Below, piece after piece: positions 1 to 7,111 of a stretch of 64,000 nucleotides of DNA. The stretch spans positions 1 through 64,000 of the forward strand of contig NZ_VDET01000018.1 in assembly GCF_006381105.1 (NCBI RefSeq). The letters run 5' to 3'. Position 1 is the first letter of the stretch; each line of letters begins with the position of its first letter. The DNA comes from Flavicella sediminum. GTDB lineage: Bacteria; Bacteroidota; Bacteroidia; Flavobacteriales; Flavobacteriaceae. Under the pieces are notes generated by a model. It had not been told where the DNA came from. It saw only the letters and a program-made list of their open reading frames with translations, and did no database searches. A program made the translations under genes and the position numbers.

Positions 1-90
1 ACCAAAATTTATGCCTGAAATTAAAAAAACCCAGAATTGGCACCGAAACCAAAGTTATTTGCTCAAATTTCAGATGTTTCTGAAAAAGAA

Positions 91-121
91 AACGCCTCAT
101 CTATAGAGATGAAGCGTTTTT
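91..121. terminator. Bidirectional rho-independent terminator
   Basis: Two 12-nt arms (91-102 and 107-118) pair with one mismatch around the loop ATAG. The stem is followed by a T run on the + strand and by a T-rich tract on the - strand. It separates the leftward lipoprotein gene from whatever rightward gene ends at the left edge of the window. Confidence 0.75.
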
Positions 122-143
122 ATATTGTTTGTGCTACTATGTA

Positions 144-329
144 TTAGCTCTCTTGTTTGTTGTTTAATTCAGTGTTGTTAACCAACATAATTTGAGGTTC
201 TTTTTGATCGTGGATGTTTAAAATTTTTAACGATTTTGACAAGCCGCAATTACTAGATCTCATAGAGCCGCAAGATATTGTACTTGCAGAAACAGCTACC
301 ATAATAATAAGCACTAATTTGAAATTCAT
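144..329 (-). CDS. Small lipoprotein, 61 aa, paralogue of the next gene
   Basis: A short hydrophobic signal sequence ends in the lipobox STISC (Cys20), so the product should be lipid-anchored after cleavage. Directly after it lies GSMRSSNCGL, with a second Cys at residue 28; the remaining 30 residues are polar and without a recognised domain. The neighbouring 56-aa gene carries the same pattern, CGS-x(6 or 7)-CGL, which makes the pair likely tandem duplicates. A -7 box TATTTTTG (351-358, - strand) lies just upstream of the start. The function is unknown. Small size is a caveat, but the lipobox, the paralogue and the terminator at its end support a real gene. Confidence 0.65.
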   Translation of the reverse strand: MNFKLVLIIMVAVSASTISCGSMRSSNCGLSKSLKILNIHDQKEPQIMLVNNTELNNKQES

Positions 330-362
330 TTTCTAACTTTTTTGATGTTACAAAAATAGTTA

Positions 363-387
363 GAGTTAAAACCTTTAAGGTTAACTC
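363..387. repeat. Inverted repeat between the two small lipoprotein genes
   Basis: GAGTTAAAACCTT and AAGGTTAACTC face each other around a single T; the left arm has two extra A. It lies downstream of the 414-584 gene and upstream of the promoter of the 144-329 gene, so it could be a weak terminator or an operator. There is no long T run. Confidence 0.4.
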
Positions 388-413
388 AATGTTAACAAAA
401 AGTTTCTTAATGA

Positions 414-584
414 TTATGATTCAGAAATAGCTGTTTTGTCTTTAAAAATTGACGTCGTGTTCGCTATTTCCTGTTGCACATTTTCTTTTTTGTTTGCTAG
501 GCCACAGTCGCTACTTCTTCTTAAGGAGCCACATGAGAAACATGCAAATGAGATGACTAAAATAAGTATGTAGTTGAATTTCAT
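414..584 (-). CDS. Small lipoprotein, 56 aa, paralogue of the previous gene
   Basis: The start is taken at the ATG at 584, because translation from there gives a clean lipoprotein signal (MKFNYILILVISFACFSC, lipobox Cys18), whereas the longer frame would begin inside hemH. After the lipobox come GSLRRSSDCGL and a polar tail rich in Asn, Glu and Lys. The second Cys (residue 27) and the CGL motif match the 61-aa neighbour. It starts 25 bp downstream of the hemH stop codon on the same strand, so it may be cotranscribed with the AraC regulator and hemH. No function can be assigned. Confidence 0.6.
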   Translation of the reverse strand: MKFNYILILVISFACFSCGSLRRSSDCGLANKKENVQQEIANTTSIFKDKTAISES

Positions 585-609
585 AAATGAGGAGTTTCTT
601 TTAAATTTG

Positions 610-1626
610 TTAGTTTTTCCAGTCTTCAATCCAGTTGCACATGACATCTACCCAGTCTTCGTTTTCGTTTAAACAAGGAATATGTTTGTAGGTTTTACCT
701 CCTCCTTCTTTAAATTGCTCTTCGCCTTCCATGGCAATTTCTTCAAGGGTTTCTAGGCAGTCAGAAACAAAGGCAGGTGTAATTACGGCCATATGTTTTT
801 TACCTTCTTCCTGAGGCAGTCTTTCGAATTCAAAATCGGTATAAGGTTTTAGCCAAGGGTCTCTTCCTAGTCTTGATTGAAAAGAGTTGCTATAGCTACC
901 TTCTTTTAGGTTTAGTAATTTTGCAATTTCTTTGGTGGTTTCAAAACACTGATGTCTGTAACAAGTTGCATGTGCTTTAGAAGCAGTTTCACAACAAGAT
1001 CCGTCTAATTTACAATGCGATTTTGTGGTGTCAGATTTTAAAATGTGACGTTCTGGAATTCCATGGTAAGAAAATAAAATATGATCGTAGTCAAATCCTT
1101 TCAAATGGTTTTGAATGTTTGTCGACATTACCTTGATGTAATCTGGTTGATTGTAAAAAGCAGGTAAAACTTCCGTTTTCATGGTAGGAAAGAATTTTTG
1201 TTCTACTTCTTTGGCTTTTTCCACCACTGTTTCAAACGAAGACATAGCATAGTGTGGGTATAGAGGTACTAAAAGTACTTCCGTTACTCCTTTTGCATGT
1301 AGTTTTTCGTAGCCTTCTTTGATGTTTCCCGATCCGTAGCGCATACCTAACTCAACAGGAATAGTTGCTTTGGCTTGAACTTTTTTATGAAATTTCTCAG
1401 AAATAACAATCAATGGAGATCCGTCTTCCCACCAAATTTTTTGATAGGCTTTTGCAGATTCTTTAGGTCTTGTGTTTAAAATAATTCCTTTGACAAGAAT
1501 ATTTCTCATGATGATGTTGGTGTCAATAACACGTTCATCCATTAAAAATTCTTTTAAATATTTTTTTACGTCTTTTGGTGATGGGCTATCAGGCGAGCCC
1601 AAATTCACTAGTAATACACCTTTCAT
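610..1626 (-). CDS. hemH: Ferrochelatase
   Basis: Inserts ferrous iron into protoporphyrin IX, the last step of protoheme synthesis; cytoplasmic or membrane-associated. The 338-aa length is normal. Visible motifs are the N-terminal GVLLVNLGSPDSP, YPHYA (123-127) and FSYHGIPERH with the conserved His188; the acidic SDCLETLEEI follows near the C-terminus. The middle is Cys-rich (SCC and CYRHQC), as I recall for Bacteroidota ferrochelatases. Its ATG directly abuts the stop codon of the AraC-type regulator upstream, so the two are almost certainly cotranscribed, divergently from hemA. Confidence 0.96.
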   Translation of the reverse strand: MKGVLLVNLGSPDSPSPKDVKKYLKEFLMDERVIDTNIIMRNILVKGIILNTRPKESAKAYQKIWWEDGSPLIVISEKFHKKVQAKATIPVELGMRYGSGNIKEGYEKLHAKGVTEVLLVPLYPHYAMSSFETVVEKAKEVEQKFFPTMKTEVLPAFYNQPDYIKVMSTNIQNHLKGFDYDHILFSYHGIPERHILKSDTTKSHCKLDGSCCETASKAHATCYRHQCFETTKEIAKLLNLKEGSYSNSFQSRLGRDPWLKPYTDFEFERLPQEEGKKHMAVITPAFVSDCLETLEEIAMEGEEQFKEGGGKTYKHIPCLNENEDWVDVMCNWIEDWKN

Positions 1627-2529
1627 TTAGTTATGGTCTTGTTTTGTAAATTGTTTTGGAGTAATTCCGAATTTCTTTTTAAATGCAGCAATAAAATGAC
1701 TAGAATTGCTGTAGCCTATTTGCAATGCAACTTCAGATACATTCAATTTATTTTCTTCTAATAATTTTTTTGAATGCTCTAATTTATAATTCAATAAAAA
1801 TGTGAATACAGGTGCTCCGTAGAATTCCTTGAATCCCATTTTTAGTTTTTTTATGTTTAAACCAACTGTTTTAGAAAGTTCTTCTAAACTTGGAGGGTTT
1901 GCCATGTTTTCAATAATAATATCCTTGGCTTTTTTTATCTGAGCAACAGTTTCTTCATTGGCCATAAACGGACAATGGTCTGATTCTGTTTCTTCAGAGG
2001 TATTGAAATACAAGCTCAGCAACTCGTAAATCTTCCCTTTTATATATAAGGACTGCAATGCTCCGTGTAGTTTTTTTGCTACAATTTGATTGAGAACAAT
2101 TTTTAAGGAAGGAGCAATTACTTTTTCTTCAATAACAGGTCTGCCGCCTTTTATATTTTCAAAATTGAAAAAATAATCACCTTCACTAGCAAATAAAGAA
2201 TGAAAAAAAGAAACAGGAATTAATAAGCCTAACATTTTGCTAGCAGCGGGTAGCTCAAAAAGAACATTCATCGTATCGTCTTTGAAATAAATCAGACCAG
2301 AATCTTCAGGAGACAAATAAATAGCACAATGCTCCATGTTAAAAGCAACTTTTATTTTGTCTTGCAAACTGAAATACAACTGAATATAATTACCGTTTAA
2401 AGTGTATTTAGTATATTCTGTTTCGTCGGAATTATTTTCTAAGTACAATAAGGAAAATTTTTCCTTTTCGTTGAAAAACTCAATGGAACTTTTATCGATG
2501 TTTTTGTATTTCAGCGTATCAAATTTCAT
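1627..2529 (-). CDS. AraC-family transcriptional regulator of the heme cluster
   Basis: The C-terminal 100 residues form a two-HTH AraC/XylS domain (EELSKTVGLNIKKLKMGFKEF, then VALQIGYSNSSHFIAAFKKKFG and TPKQF). The N-terminal 180 residues are an uncharacterised sensor-like region. The start is set at the ATG at 2529 (300 aa), because the longer frame from 2562 would begin upstream of a -7 box at 2552-2559. Just before the DNA-binding domain is HCP (Cys186 in this numbering), a Cys-Pro dipeptide of the kind found in heme-regulatory motifs. Position between hemH (cotranscribed) and hemA (divergent) suggests it controls heme synthesis, possibly by sensing heme or an intermediate; that is inference. 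Confidence 0.85.
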   Translation of the reverse strand: MKFDTLKYKNIDKSSIEFFNEKEKFSLLYLENNSDETEYTKYTLNGNYIQLYFSLQDKIKVAFNMEHCAIYLSPEDSGLIYFKDDTMNVLFELPAASKMLGLLIPVSFFHSLFASEGDYFFNFENIKGGRPVIEEKVIAPSLKIVLNQIVAKKLHGALQSLYIKGKIYELLSLYFNTSEETESDHCPFMANEETVAQIKKAKDIIIENMANPPSLEELSKTVGLNIKKLKMGFKEFYGAPVFTFLLNYKLEHSKKLLEENKLNVSEVALQIGYSNSSHFIAAFKKKFGITPKQFTKQDHN

Positions 2530-2551
2530 TCGTGATATTTTATCATCAACA

Positions 2552-2559
2552 CAAAAGTA
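2552..2559 (-). promoter_or_regulatory. -7 box for regulator-hemH transcript
   Basis: On the - strand the sequence reads TACTTTTG, a perfect match to the Bacteroidota -7 consensus TAnnTTTG, 22 bp upstream of the chosen regulator start. No good -33 TTG was seen at the usual distance. Confidence 0.5.
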
Positions 2560-2627
2560 CAATAAAAATACCGATTATTAGTAGGGGTTTTAGGCAAGCT
2601 ATATTTATGATTTATATCATGTTTTAA

Positions 2628-2659
2628 TTGAATAAGAGATTTTAATATCTGTATCTTCG
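2628..2659 (+). promoter_or_regulatory. Possible distal hemA promoter
   Basis: TTG at 2628-2630, 21 bp spacer, then TATCTTCG at 2652-2659, one base from the -7 consensus. If used it would give a leader of about 180 nt before hemA. Confidence 0.35.
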
Positions 2660-2744
2660 CTGTTTTTCAAGGGGTTAAGTTTGTTTGTAATGAGTCTAAA
2701 TAGCTTGTGTTTTCCCAATGACGATATTTATAGTCCTTTTAACG

Positions 2745-2776
2745 TTGTTTTTATTGAAATGAAGGTGGTACTTTTG
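2745..2776 (+). promoter_or_regulatory. Likely proximal hemA promoter
   Basis: TTG at 2745-2747, 21 bp spacer, then a perfect TACTTTTG at 2769-2776; hemA starts about 68 bp later. The 315-bp stretch between the divergent starts (2530-2844) holds this, the distal candidate and the leftward -7 box, and an imperfect hairpin at 2804-2829. No gene is seen in it. Confidence 0.55.
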
Positions 2777-2844
2777 GCGTTGTTTACAAAATAAAAGATT
2801 TATTTTCTTTTATTTGAAATAAGAAAGAATCGAAATTTATTTGG

Positions 2845-4095
2845 ATGAGTTTAGAAATTAAGAATAGAAAATTATACAATGTTGGCTTAAGTTATAAAAA
2901 AGCAGATGCTACAACTAGAGGAGCTTTCAGTATAACTAAAGAAAATCAAAAACTCTTGCTTAAAGATGCCAAAAATTTCGGTATTGATGGTGTGTTTGTA
3001 CTTTCTACATGTAACAGAACGGAAATCATGGGCTTTGCTTACCATCCTTTTGAATTGATTTCCTTGTTGTGTAAATATTCTAGTGGAGAAATAGAAGACT
3101 TTGTCAGTGTGTCTAATGTTTATAAAGATAAAGACGCGATTCGCCATTTATTTAAAACAGCAACAGGATTAGATAGTCAAATTTTGGGCGATTATGAAAT
3201 TGTTGGTCAGTTAAAAGAATCTTTTAAATTGGCACAAAAGCATAAAACCTTAAATGCCTATTTAGAGCGATTGATAAATTTGGTGCTACAAGCAAGTAAA
3301 AAGGTCAAAAACTCTACAAAATTAAGTTCAGGAACGACTTCAGTTTCATATGCAGCGGTGCAGTATGTAGTTGATAAAGTAGAAGATTATAGCAATAAAA
3401 ATATTTTGGTGTACGGTTTAGGAGATATAGGGAAAAATACCTGTAAAAACTTAATTGAATATGCACAAAACAAAAATGTTACTTTAATAAATAGAACAGA
3501 AAGTAAAGCCAAGGAGTTTGTAAAAGAGCATCCTTTGGTAAAAGTAAGTTCATTAGATAAGTTGACAGAAGAAATTAGCAAAGCTGATATTTTAATTGTT
3601 TCTACGGGAGCAAATGTGCCTACGGTGACTTTAGATCATATTACGACAAAAAAGGAATTACTAATTTTGGATTTGTCTATGCCTGAAAATGTAGACCGAG
3701 CGGTTTTAGCTTTGGAAAGTGTATCCTTAGTAAATATTGATGAATTGTCTAAAATTACAGACAAAACTATTGAAGAACGACAAAAAGAAGTGCCAAAGGC
3801 AGAAGCCATTATTATGTCGCACAAAGCAGAATTTATTGAATGGTTAGATCATCGAAAATTCACACCGGCGGTCAATGCTTTGAAAGAATCTTTAATGACG
3901 ATTCAAAATGATGAAATTGATTTTCAAAGTAAAAAGATAAAAGACTTTAATGCCGAGCAAGCAGAAGTGATTACTTCACGAATGATTCAAAAAATAACAA
4001 CACAATTTGTAAAACATTTAAAAGCGGAAGATACTTCTGTAGATCAGAGTATTGAAGTGATTTCTAAAATGTTTGACATTGAAATTAACGAATAA
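2845..4095 (+). CDS. hemA: Glutamyl-tRNA reductase
   Basis: First committed step of C5-pathway tetrapyrrole synthesis: NADPH-dependent reduction of glutamyl-tRNA(Glu) to glutamate-1-semialdehyde. The catalytic Cys56 is in STCNRTE (54-60). A Rossmann motif GLGDIG (191-196) binds NADPH, and the C-terminal helical dimerisation region is complete; 416 aa is the family size. The family's usual SxxLGExQIxGQ segment reads SQILGDYEIVGQ here, with Asp in place of Glu. It leads the rightward heme operon, with hemC 13 bp downstream. Control by the divergent AraC regulator is likely from position only. Confidence 0.96.
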   Translation: MSLEIKNRKLYNVGLSYKKADATTRGAFSITKENQKLLLKDAKNFGIDGVFVLSTCNRTEIMGFAYHPFELISLLCKYSSGEIEDFVSVSNVYKDKDAIRHLFKTATGLDSQILGDYEIVGQLKESFKLAQKHKTLNAYLERLINLVLQASKKVKNSTKLSSGTTSVSYAAVQYVVDKVEDYSNKNILVYGLGDIGKNTCKNLIEYAQNKNVTLINRTESKAKEFVKEHPLVKVSSLDKLTEEISKADILIVSTGANVPTVTLDHITTKKELLILDLSMPENVDRAVLALESVSLVNIDELSKITDKTIEERQKEVPKAEAIIMSHKAEFIEWLDHRKFTPAVNALKESLMTIQNDEIDFQSKKIKDFNAEQAEVITSRMIQKITTQFVKHLKAEDTSVDQSIEVISKMFDIEINE

Positions 4096-4108
4096 AGGAA
4101 CCTATTAA

Positions 4109-5029
4109 ATGAGTAAAATTATTAGAATTGGAACTAGAAATAGTGAATTGGCGCTATGGCAAGCACATTTAGTTCAAAAATCACTGATTGATTTAGGTTA
4201 CCAAACAGAAATTATTGAACTTTCCTCTATAGGTGATGAGGTATTAGATATTCCATTGCACCAAATAGGAAGTATGGGGGTGTTTACAAAAACCTTGGAT
4301 GTGGCTATGTTACGTGGTCAAATAGACATTGCCGTACATTCATTAAAGGATGTGCCTACACAATTGCCCGAAACCATCGTACAGGCTGCTGTGTTAAAAA
4401 GAGCCGATGTACATGATGTTGTTGTGTACAAAGGAACAAAAGAAGAATTGGTTGCGGACGGAGCTACAATTGCTACAGGTAGTTTAAGAAGAAGGGCTCA
4501 ATGGTTGCAAAAATATCCAACGCATCATTTAACAGATTTACGAGGGAATGTAAATACACGTTTGCAAAAGTTACAAGATAATAAATGGAACGGCGCAATT
4601 TTCGCAAAAGCAGGATTGGAACGTATCAGTTTGTTGCCAGAGAATCACTTAGTATTGGATTGGATGATTCCAGCACCTGCACAAGGAGCCATTATGATTA
4701 CGGCTTTAGAAACTGACAAAGAAGTTTTAGATGCTTGTGCCAACTTACACCATGAAGAAACTGCTTTGTGTGTAAGAATTGAAAGAGATTTTATGAGAAC
4801 CTTAGAAGGCGGTTGTACGGCTCCTATTGGTGGTTATGCTGAAATTAATGGCGATAGCGTTTCTTTTAAAGGATTGCTAAGTGCTATTGACGGTAAAGAA
4901 CAAAAAGGAGTATTTAAGATCGCCAATTTAAATGAGGCTAAACGCTTAGGTGTTGATAGTGCGAAAGAAATTTTAGCCAACGGAGGGAAAGCTTTAATGG
5001 ACGAAATAAAAAAAGTAGTTAAAAAATAG
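4109..5029 (+). CDS. hemC: Hydroxymethylbilane synthase (porphobilinogen deaminase)
   Basis: Condenses four porphobilinogens into hydroxymethylbilane in the cytoplasm. HSLKDVP (77-83), TGSLRRRAQ (123-131) and LRGNVNTRL (144-152) are the substrate-binding signatures, and Cys236 in EGGCTAPIGG is the attachment site of the dipyrromethane cofactor. The 306-aa length is normal. It lies between hemA and hemD, with only 3 bp before hemD, so it is in one transcription unit with them. Confidence 0.97.
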   Translation: MSKIIRIGTRNSELALWQAHLVQKSLIDLGYQTEIIELSSIGDEVLDIPLHQIGSMGVFTKTLDVAMLRGQIDIAVHSLKDVPTQLPETIVQAAVLKRADVHDVVVYKGTKEELVADGATIATGSLRRRAQWLQKYPTHHLTDLRGNVNTRLQKLQDNKWNGAIFAKAGLERISLLPENHLVLDWMIPAPAQGAIMITALETDKEVLDACANLHHEETALCVRIERDFMRTLEGGCTAPIGGYAEINGDSVSFKGLLSAIDGKEQKGVFKIANLNEAKRLGVDSAKEILANGGKALMDEIKKVVKK

Positions 5030-5032
5030 TCC

Positions 5033-5713
5033 ATGAAAATTTTAGTAACTAAAAAACTAAATACCGAACAACGAAATCTATTAACCGATTTCGAGCTGGA
5101 AGAGGTTTCTATGATTGATATTTCTTTTGGAGAAAACTTTAAAGTTGAAGAAAAGGTTGAAATCGCTGTTTTTACGAGTGCCAATAGTGTTCGTTCTGTC
5201 TTTTCAGTACATAAAAATAATATTGCTCATTTTGATACTATTTATTGTGTAGGGCAAAAAACAAAATACTTATTAGAAGAGATTGGTTTGCAGGTTGCCT
5301 TAGTAGCAAATAATGCCATGGAATTGGCAGATGCACTAGCAGATCGGTTTTCTAAAGATGAAAATTCGTTGAAAGAAATTAGTTGGTTTTGTGGAAATCT
5401 TAGAAATAATGATTTGCCCGAAATAATGGCAGAGAATGGTGTTTTGGTAACCGAATATTTGGTATACGAAACAAAATATGTTCCTGTAAAACTAGAGACT
5501 ATTTTTGATGCCATTTTATTTTTTAGTCCTTCTGGAGTTAGGAGTTATTTAAAAGAAAACAAATCAAATTCAAAACCTGTTATTTGCATTGGTGCTACTA
5601 CAGCCATTGAGGCAATTCAGAATTTTGACAATGTATATATAGCGGATGACACAAGTGTTGAGTCCGTTTTAGAAAAAGTAAAAGAAGTACTAAATTCTGA
5701 AGAAAATGAATAG
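5033..5713 (+). CDS. hemD: Uroporphyrinogen-III synthase
   Basis: Cyclises hydroxymethylbilane with inversion of ring D. The family is poorly conserved; support comes from the 226-aa length, [11 protein letters not shown] near residue 50, the late [11 protein letters not shown] segment with [11 protein letters not shown], and its place between hemC and hemB. Its last 8 bases overlap the start of hemB, which suggests translational coupling. Confidence 0.93.
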   Translation: MKILVTKKLNTEQRNLLTDFELEEVSMIDISFGENFKVEEKVEIAVFTSANSVRSVFSVHKNNIAHFDTIYCVGQKTKYLLEEIGLQVALVANNAMELADALADRFSKDENSLKEISWFCGNLRNNDLPEIMAENGVLVTEYLVYETKYVPVKLETIFDAILFFSPSGVRSYLKENKSNSKPVICIGATTAIEAIQNFDNVYIADDTSVESVLEKVKEVLNSEENE

Positions 5714-6671
5714 AACTAGACGTTTAAGAAAAACAGAAGGAATTAGAAGATTGGTTCAGGAAAACAAACTGACCATTGATGATTTGATATATCCTTTGTT
5801 TATTGAAGAAGGTGAAAATATTGAAAAAGAAATTGTTTCAATGCCGGGTATCAAACGTTTTTCTTTGGATAGAATTCATAAAGAATTAGATGAGGTGGTG
5901 GCCTTAAATCTACCTGCTGTTTTGTTATTCGGAATTCCTGCTGAAAAGGATGATGAAGGAACAGAGACATGGAATGATAATGGAATTATGCAACAAGCCA
6001 TTCGTTATATCAAAAAGAATTATCCAAGTTTGTATGTCATTACAGACGTGTGTTTTTGTGAATATACAAGTCATGGACATTGTGGGATTATTCATGAAAA
6101 TGATGTGGACAATGATGCTACTTTAGTGAATTTGGCAAAGCAAGTTATTTCTCATGCAAAAGCTGGGGTTGATATGGTAGCGCCATCAGGAATGATGGAT
6201 GGAACGATTGCTGCTATTAGAGAAGCCTTAGATAATACAGGTTTTGCAAATTTGCCTATTATGGGGTATTCTGTAAAATATGCCTCGGCATTTTACGGAC
6301 CGTTTAGAGATGCAGCAGATTCTGCCCCCACTTTTGGTGATCGAAGAACCTACCAAATGGATCCTGCTAATAGAGACGAAGGTTTGCGTGAAGCAACTTT
6401 TGATGATGAAGAAGGAGCCGATATTTTAATGGTGAAGCCAGCATTGTCTTATTTAGATATTATTCGCGATTTAAAGGATAAGTATGACAGACCAATTGCT
6501 TGTTACAATGTAAGTGGAGAATATGCCATGGTAAAGGCAGCAGCAGAAAAAGGTTGGATTGATGGAGAACGCGTGATGATGGAATCTTTATTGTCTATGA
6601 AAAGAGCAGGAGCAGATATTATCATTACCTATTTTGCTAAGGAAGTAGCTAAAGTGTTATTGAAACGTTGA
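5706..6671 (+). CDS. hemB: Delta-aminolevulinic acid dehydratase (porphobilinogen synthase)
   Basis: Condenses two 5-aminolevulinate molecules to porphobilinogen. Both Schiff-base lysines are visible: Lys191 in [12 protein letters not shown] and Lys244 in [10 protein letters not shown]. Cys116, Cys118 and Cys126 ([11 protein letters not shown]) form the site of the zinc-dependent class. Length 321 aa is usual. It overlaps hemD by 8 bp. The tight operon is interrupted directly downstream by a GIY-YIG cassette before hemL. Confidence 0.97.
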   Translation: MNRTRRLRKTEGIRRLVQENKLTIDDLIYPLFIEEGENIEKEIVSMPGIKRFSLDRIHKELDEVVALNLPAVLLFGIPAEKDDEGTETWNDNGIMQQAIRYIKKNYPSLYVITDVCFCEYTSHGHCGIIHENDVDNDATLVNLAKQVISHAKAGVDMVAPSGMMDGTIAAIREALDNTGFANLPIMGYSVKYASAFYGPFRDAADSAPTFGDRRTYQMDPANRDEGLREATFDDEEGADILMVKPALSYLDIIRDLKDKYDRPIACYNVSGEYAMVKAAAEKGWIDGERVMMESLLSMKRAGADIIITYFAKEVAKVLLKR

Positions 6672-6749
6672 ATAGTTTAACTGTTTAAGATGTATTCAAA
6701 TCAATTATATAAATTCAATTACACAATTTAGCAATAAAGAATAGTCAAC

Positions 6750-6774
6750 GTCATTCCTGCGAAGGCAGGAATCT
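6750..6774 (+). repeat. 25-bp repeat, left copy flanking the GIY-YIG gene
   Basis: This copy begins GTCATTCCTGCG and ends GGCAGGAATCT; its inner part is itself palindromic (ATTCCTGC and GCAGGAAT around GAAG or similar). The same 25-mer occurs in opposite orientation at 7074-7098 with one mismatch. Similar palindromes are, as I recall, common dispersed REP-like repeats in bacteria. Confidence 0.85.
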
Positions 6775-6781
6775 CAATAGT

Positions 6782-7072
6782 ATGAAACAGTTTTATGTTT
6801 ACATTTTAGCTAGTAAAAAAGAAGGTGTTTTATATATTGGTGTAACGAATGACTTAGAAAGAAGAGTTTTAGAGCATAAAACTAAAATAAATAAAGGATT
6901 TACTTCAAAATACAATATTGATAAATTAATGTATTTCGAGATTTTTAGTTCTATTGAAGCTGCTATTTTAAGAGAAAAGCAAATGAAAAAATGGAAACGA
7001 GAATGGAAGGTAAATCGGATTGTAGAAAATAATCCCAGTTGGGAAGATTTATCAAAAGAGTGGTTTAACTAA
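6782..7072 (+). CDS. GIY-YIG nuclease family protein (UPF0213-like), 96 aa
   Basis: A minimal GIY-YIG domain: FYVYILAS (the Y-VYIL form of the first motif), YIGVTNDLERRVLEHK (YIG strand with the catalytic Arg), GFTSKYNIDKLMYFE, and AILREKQMKKWKREWK with the metal-binding Glu. There is no extra DNA-binding domain. Proteins of this size resemble the UvrC and homing-endonuclease catalytic core but have no assigned role. The gene fills a 349-bp segment with a 25-bp repeat in inverted orientation at each end (6750-6774 and 7074-7098), lodged between hemB and hemL. The layout resembles a small mobile cassette rather than a heme gene. Confidence 0.9.
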   Translation: MKQFYVYILASKKEGVLYIGVTNDLERRVLEHKTKINKGFTSKYNIDKLMYFEIFSSIEAAILREKQMKKWKREWKVNRIVENNPSWEDLSKEWFN

Positions 7073-7073
7073 A

Positions 7074-7098
7074 AGATTCCTGCCTACGCAGGAATGAC
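7074..7098 (-). repeat. 25-bp repeat, right copy flanking the GIY-YIG gene
   Basis: Reverse complement of the copy at 6750-6774 apart from one central base (A to T). It begins 2 bp after the GIY-YIG stop codon and ends 13 bp before the likely hemL start. The ATG inside it (7094) is in frame with hemL and could be mistaken for its start. Confidence 0.85.
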
Positions 7099-7111
7099 AA
7101 CAATAGAGAAT

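Noticed and set aside
1-90. Possible 3' end of a rightward gene at the left edge
   Set aside because: All three + frames can be read to a stop within 150 bp and none has a recognisable protein end; the terminator at 91-121 shows something ends here, but the frame cannot be chosen.
2530-2562. Longer start for the AraC regulator
   Set aside because: It would begin upstream of the perfect -7 box on the same strand, and the added residues look like non-coding sequence.
7094-7111. ATG at 7094 as hemL start
   Set aside because: It lies inside the right 25-bp repeat of the GIY-YIG cassette; the ATG at 7112 gives a normal HemL N-terminus.
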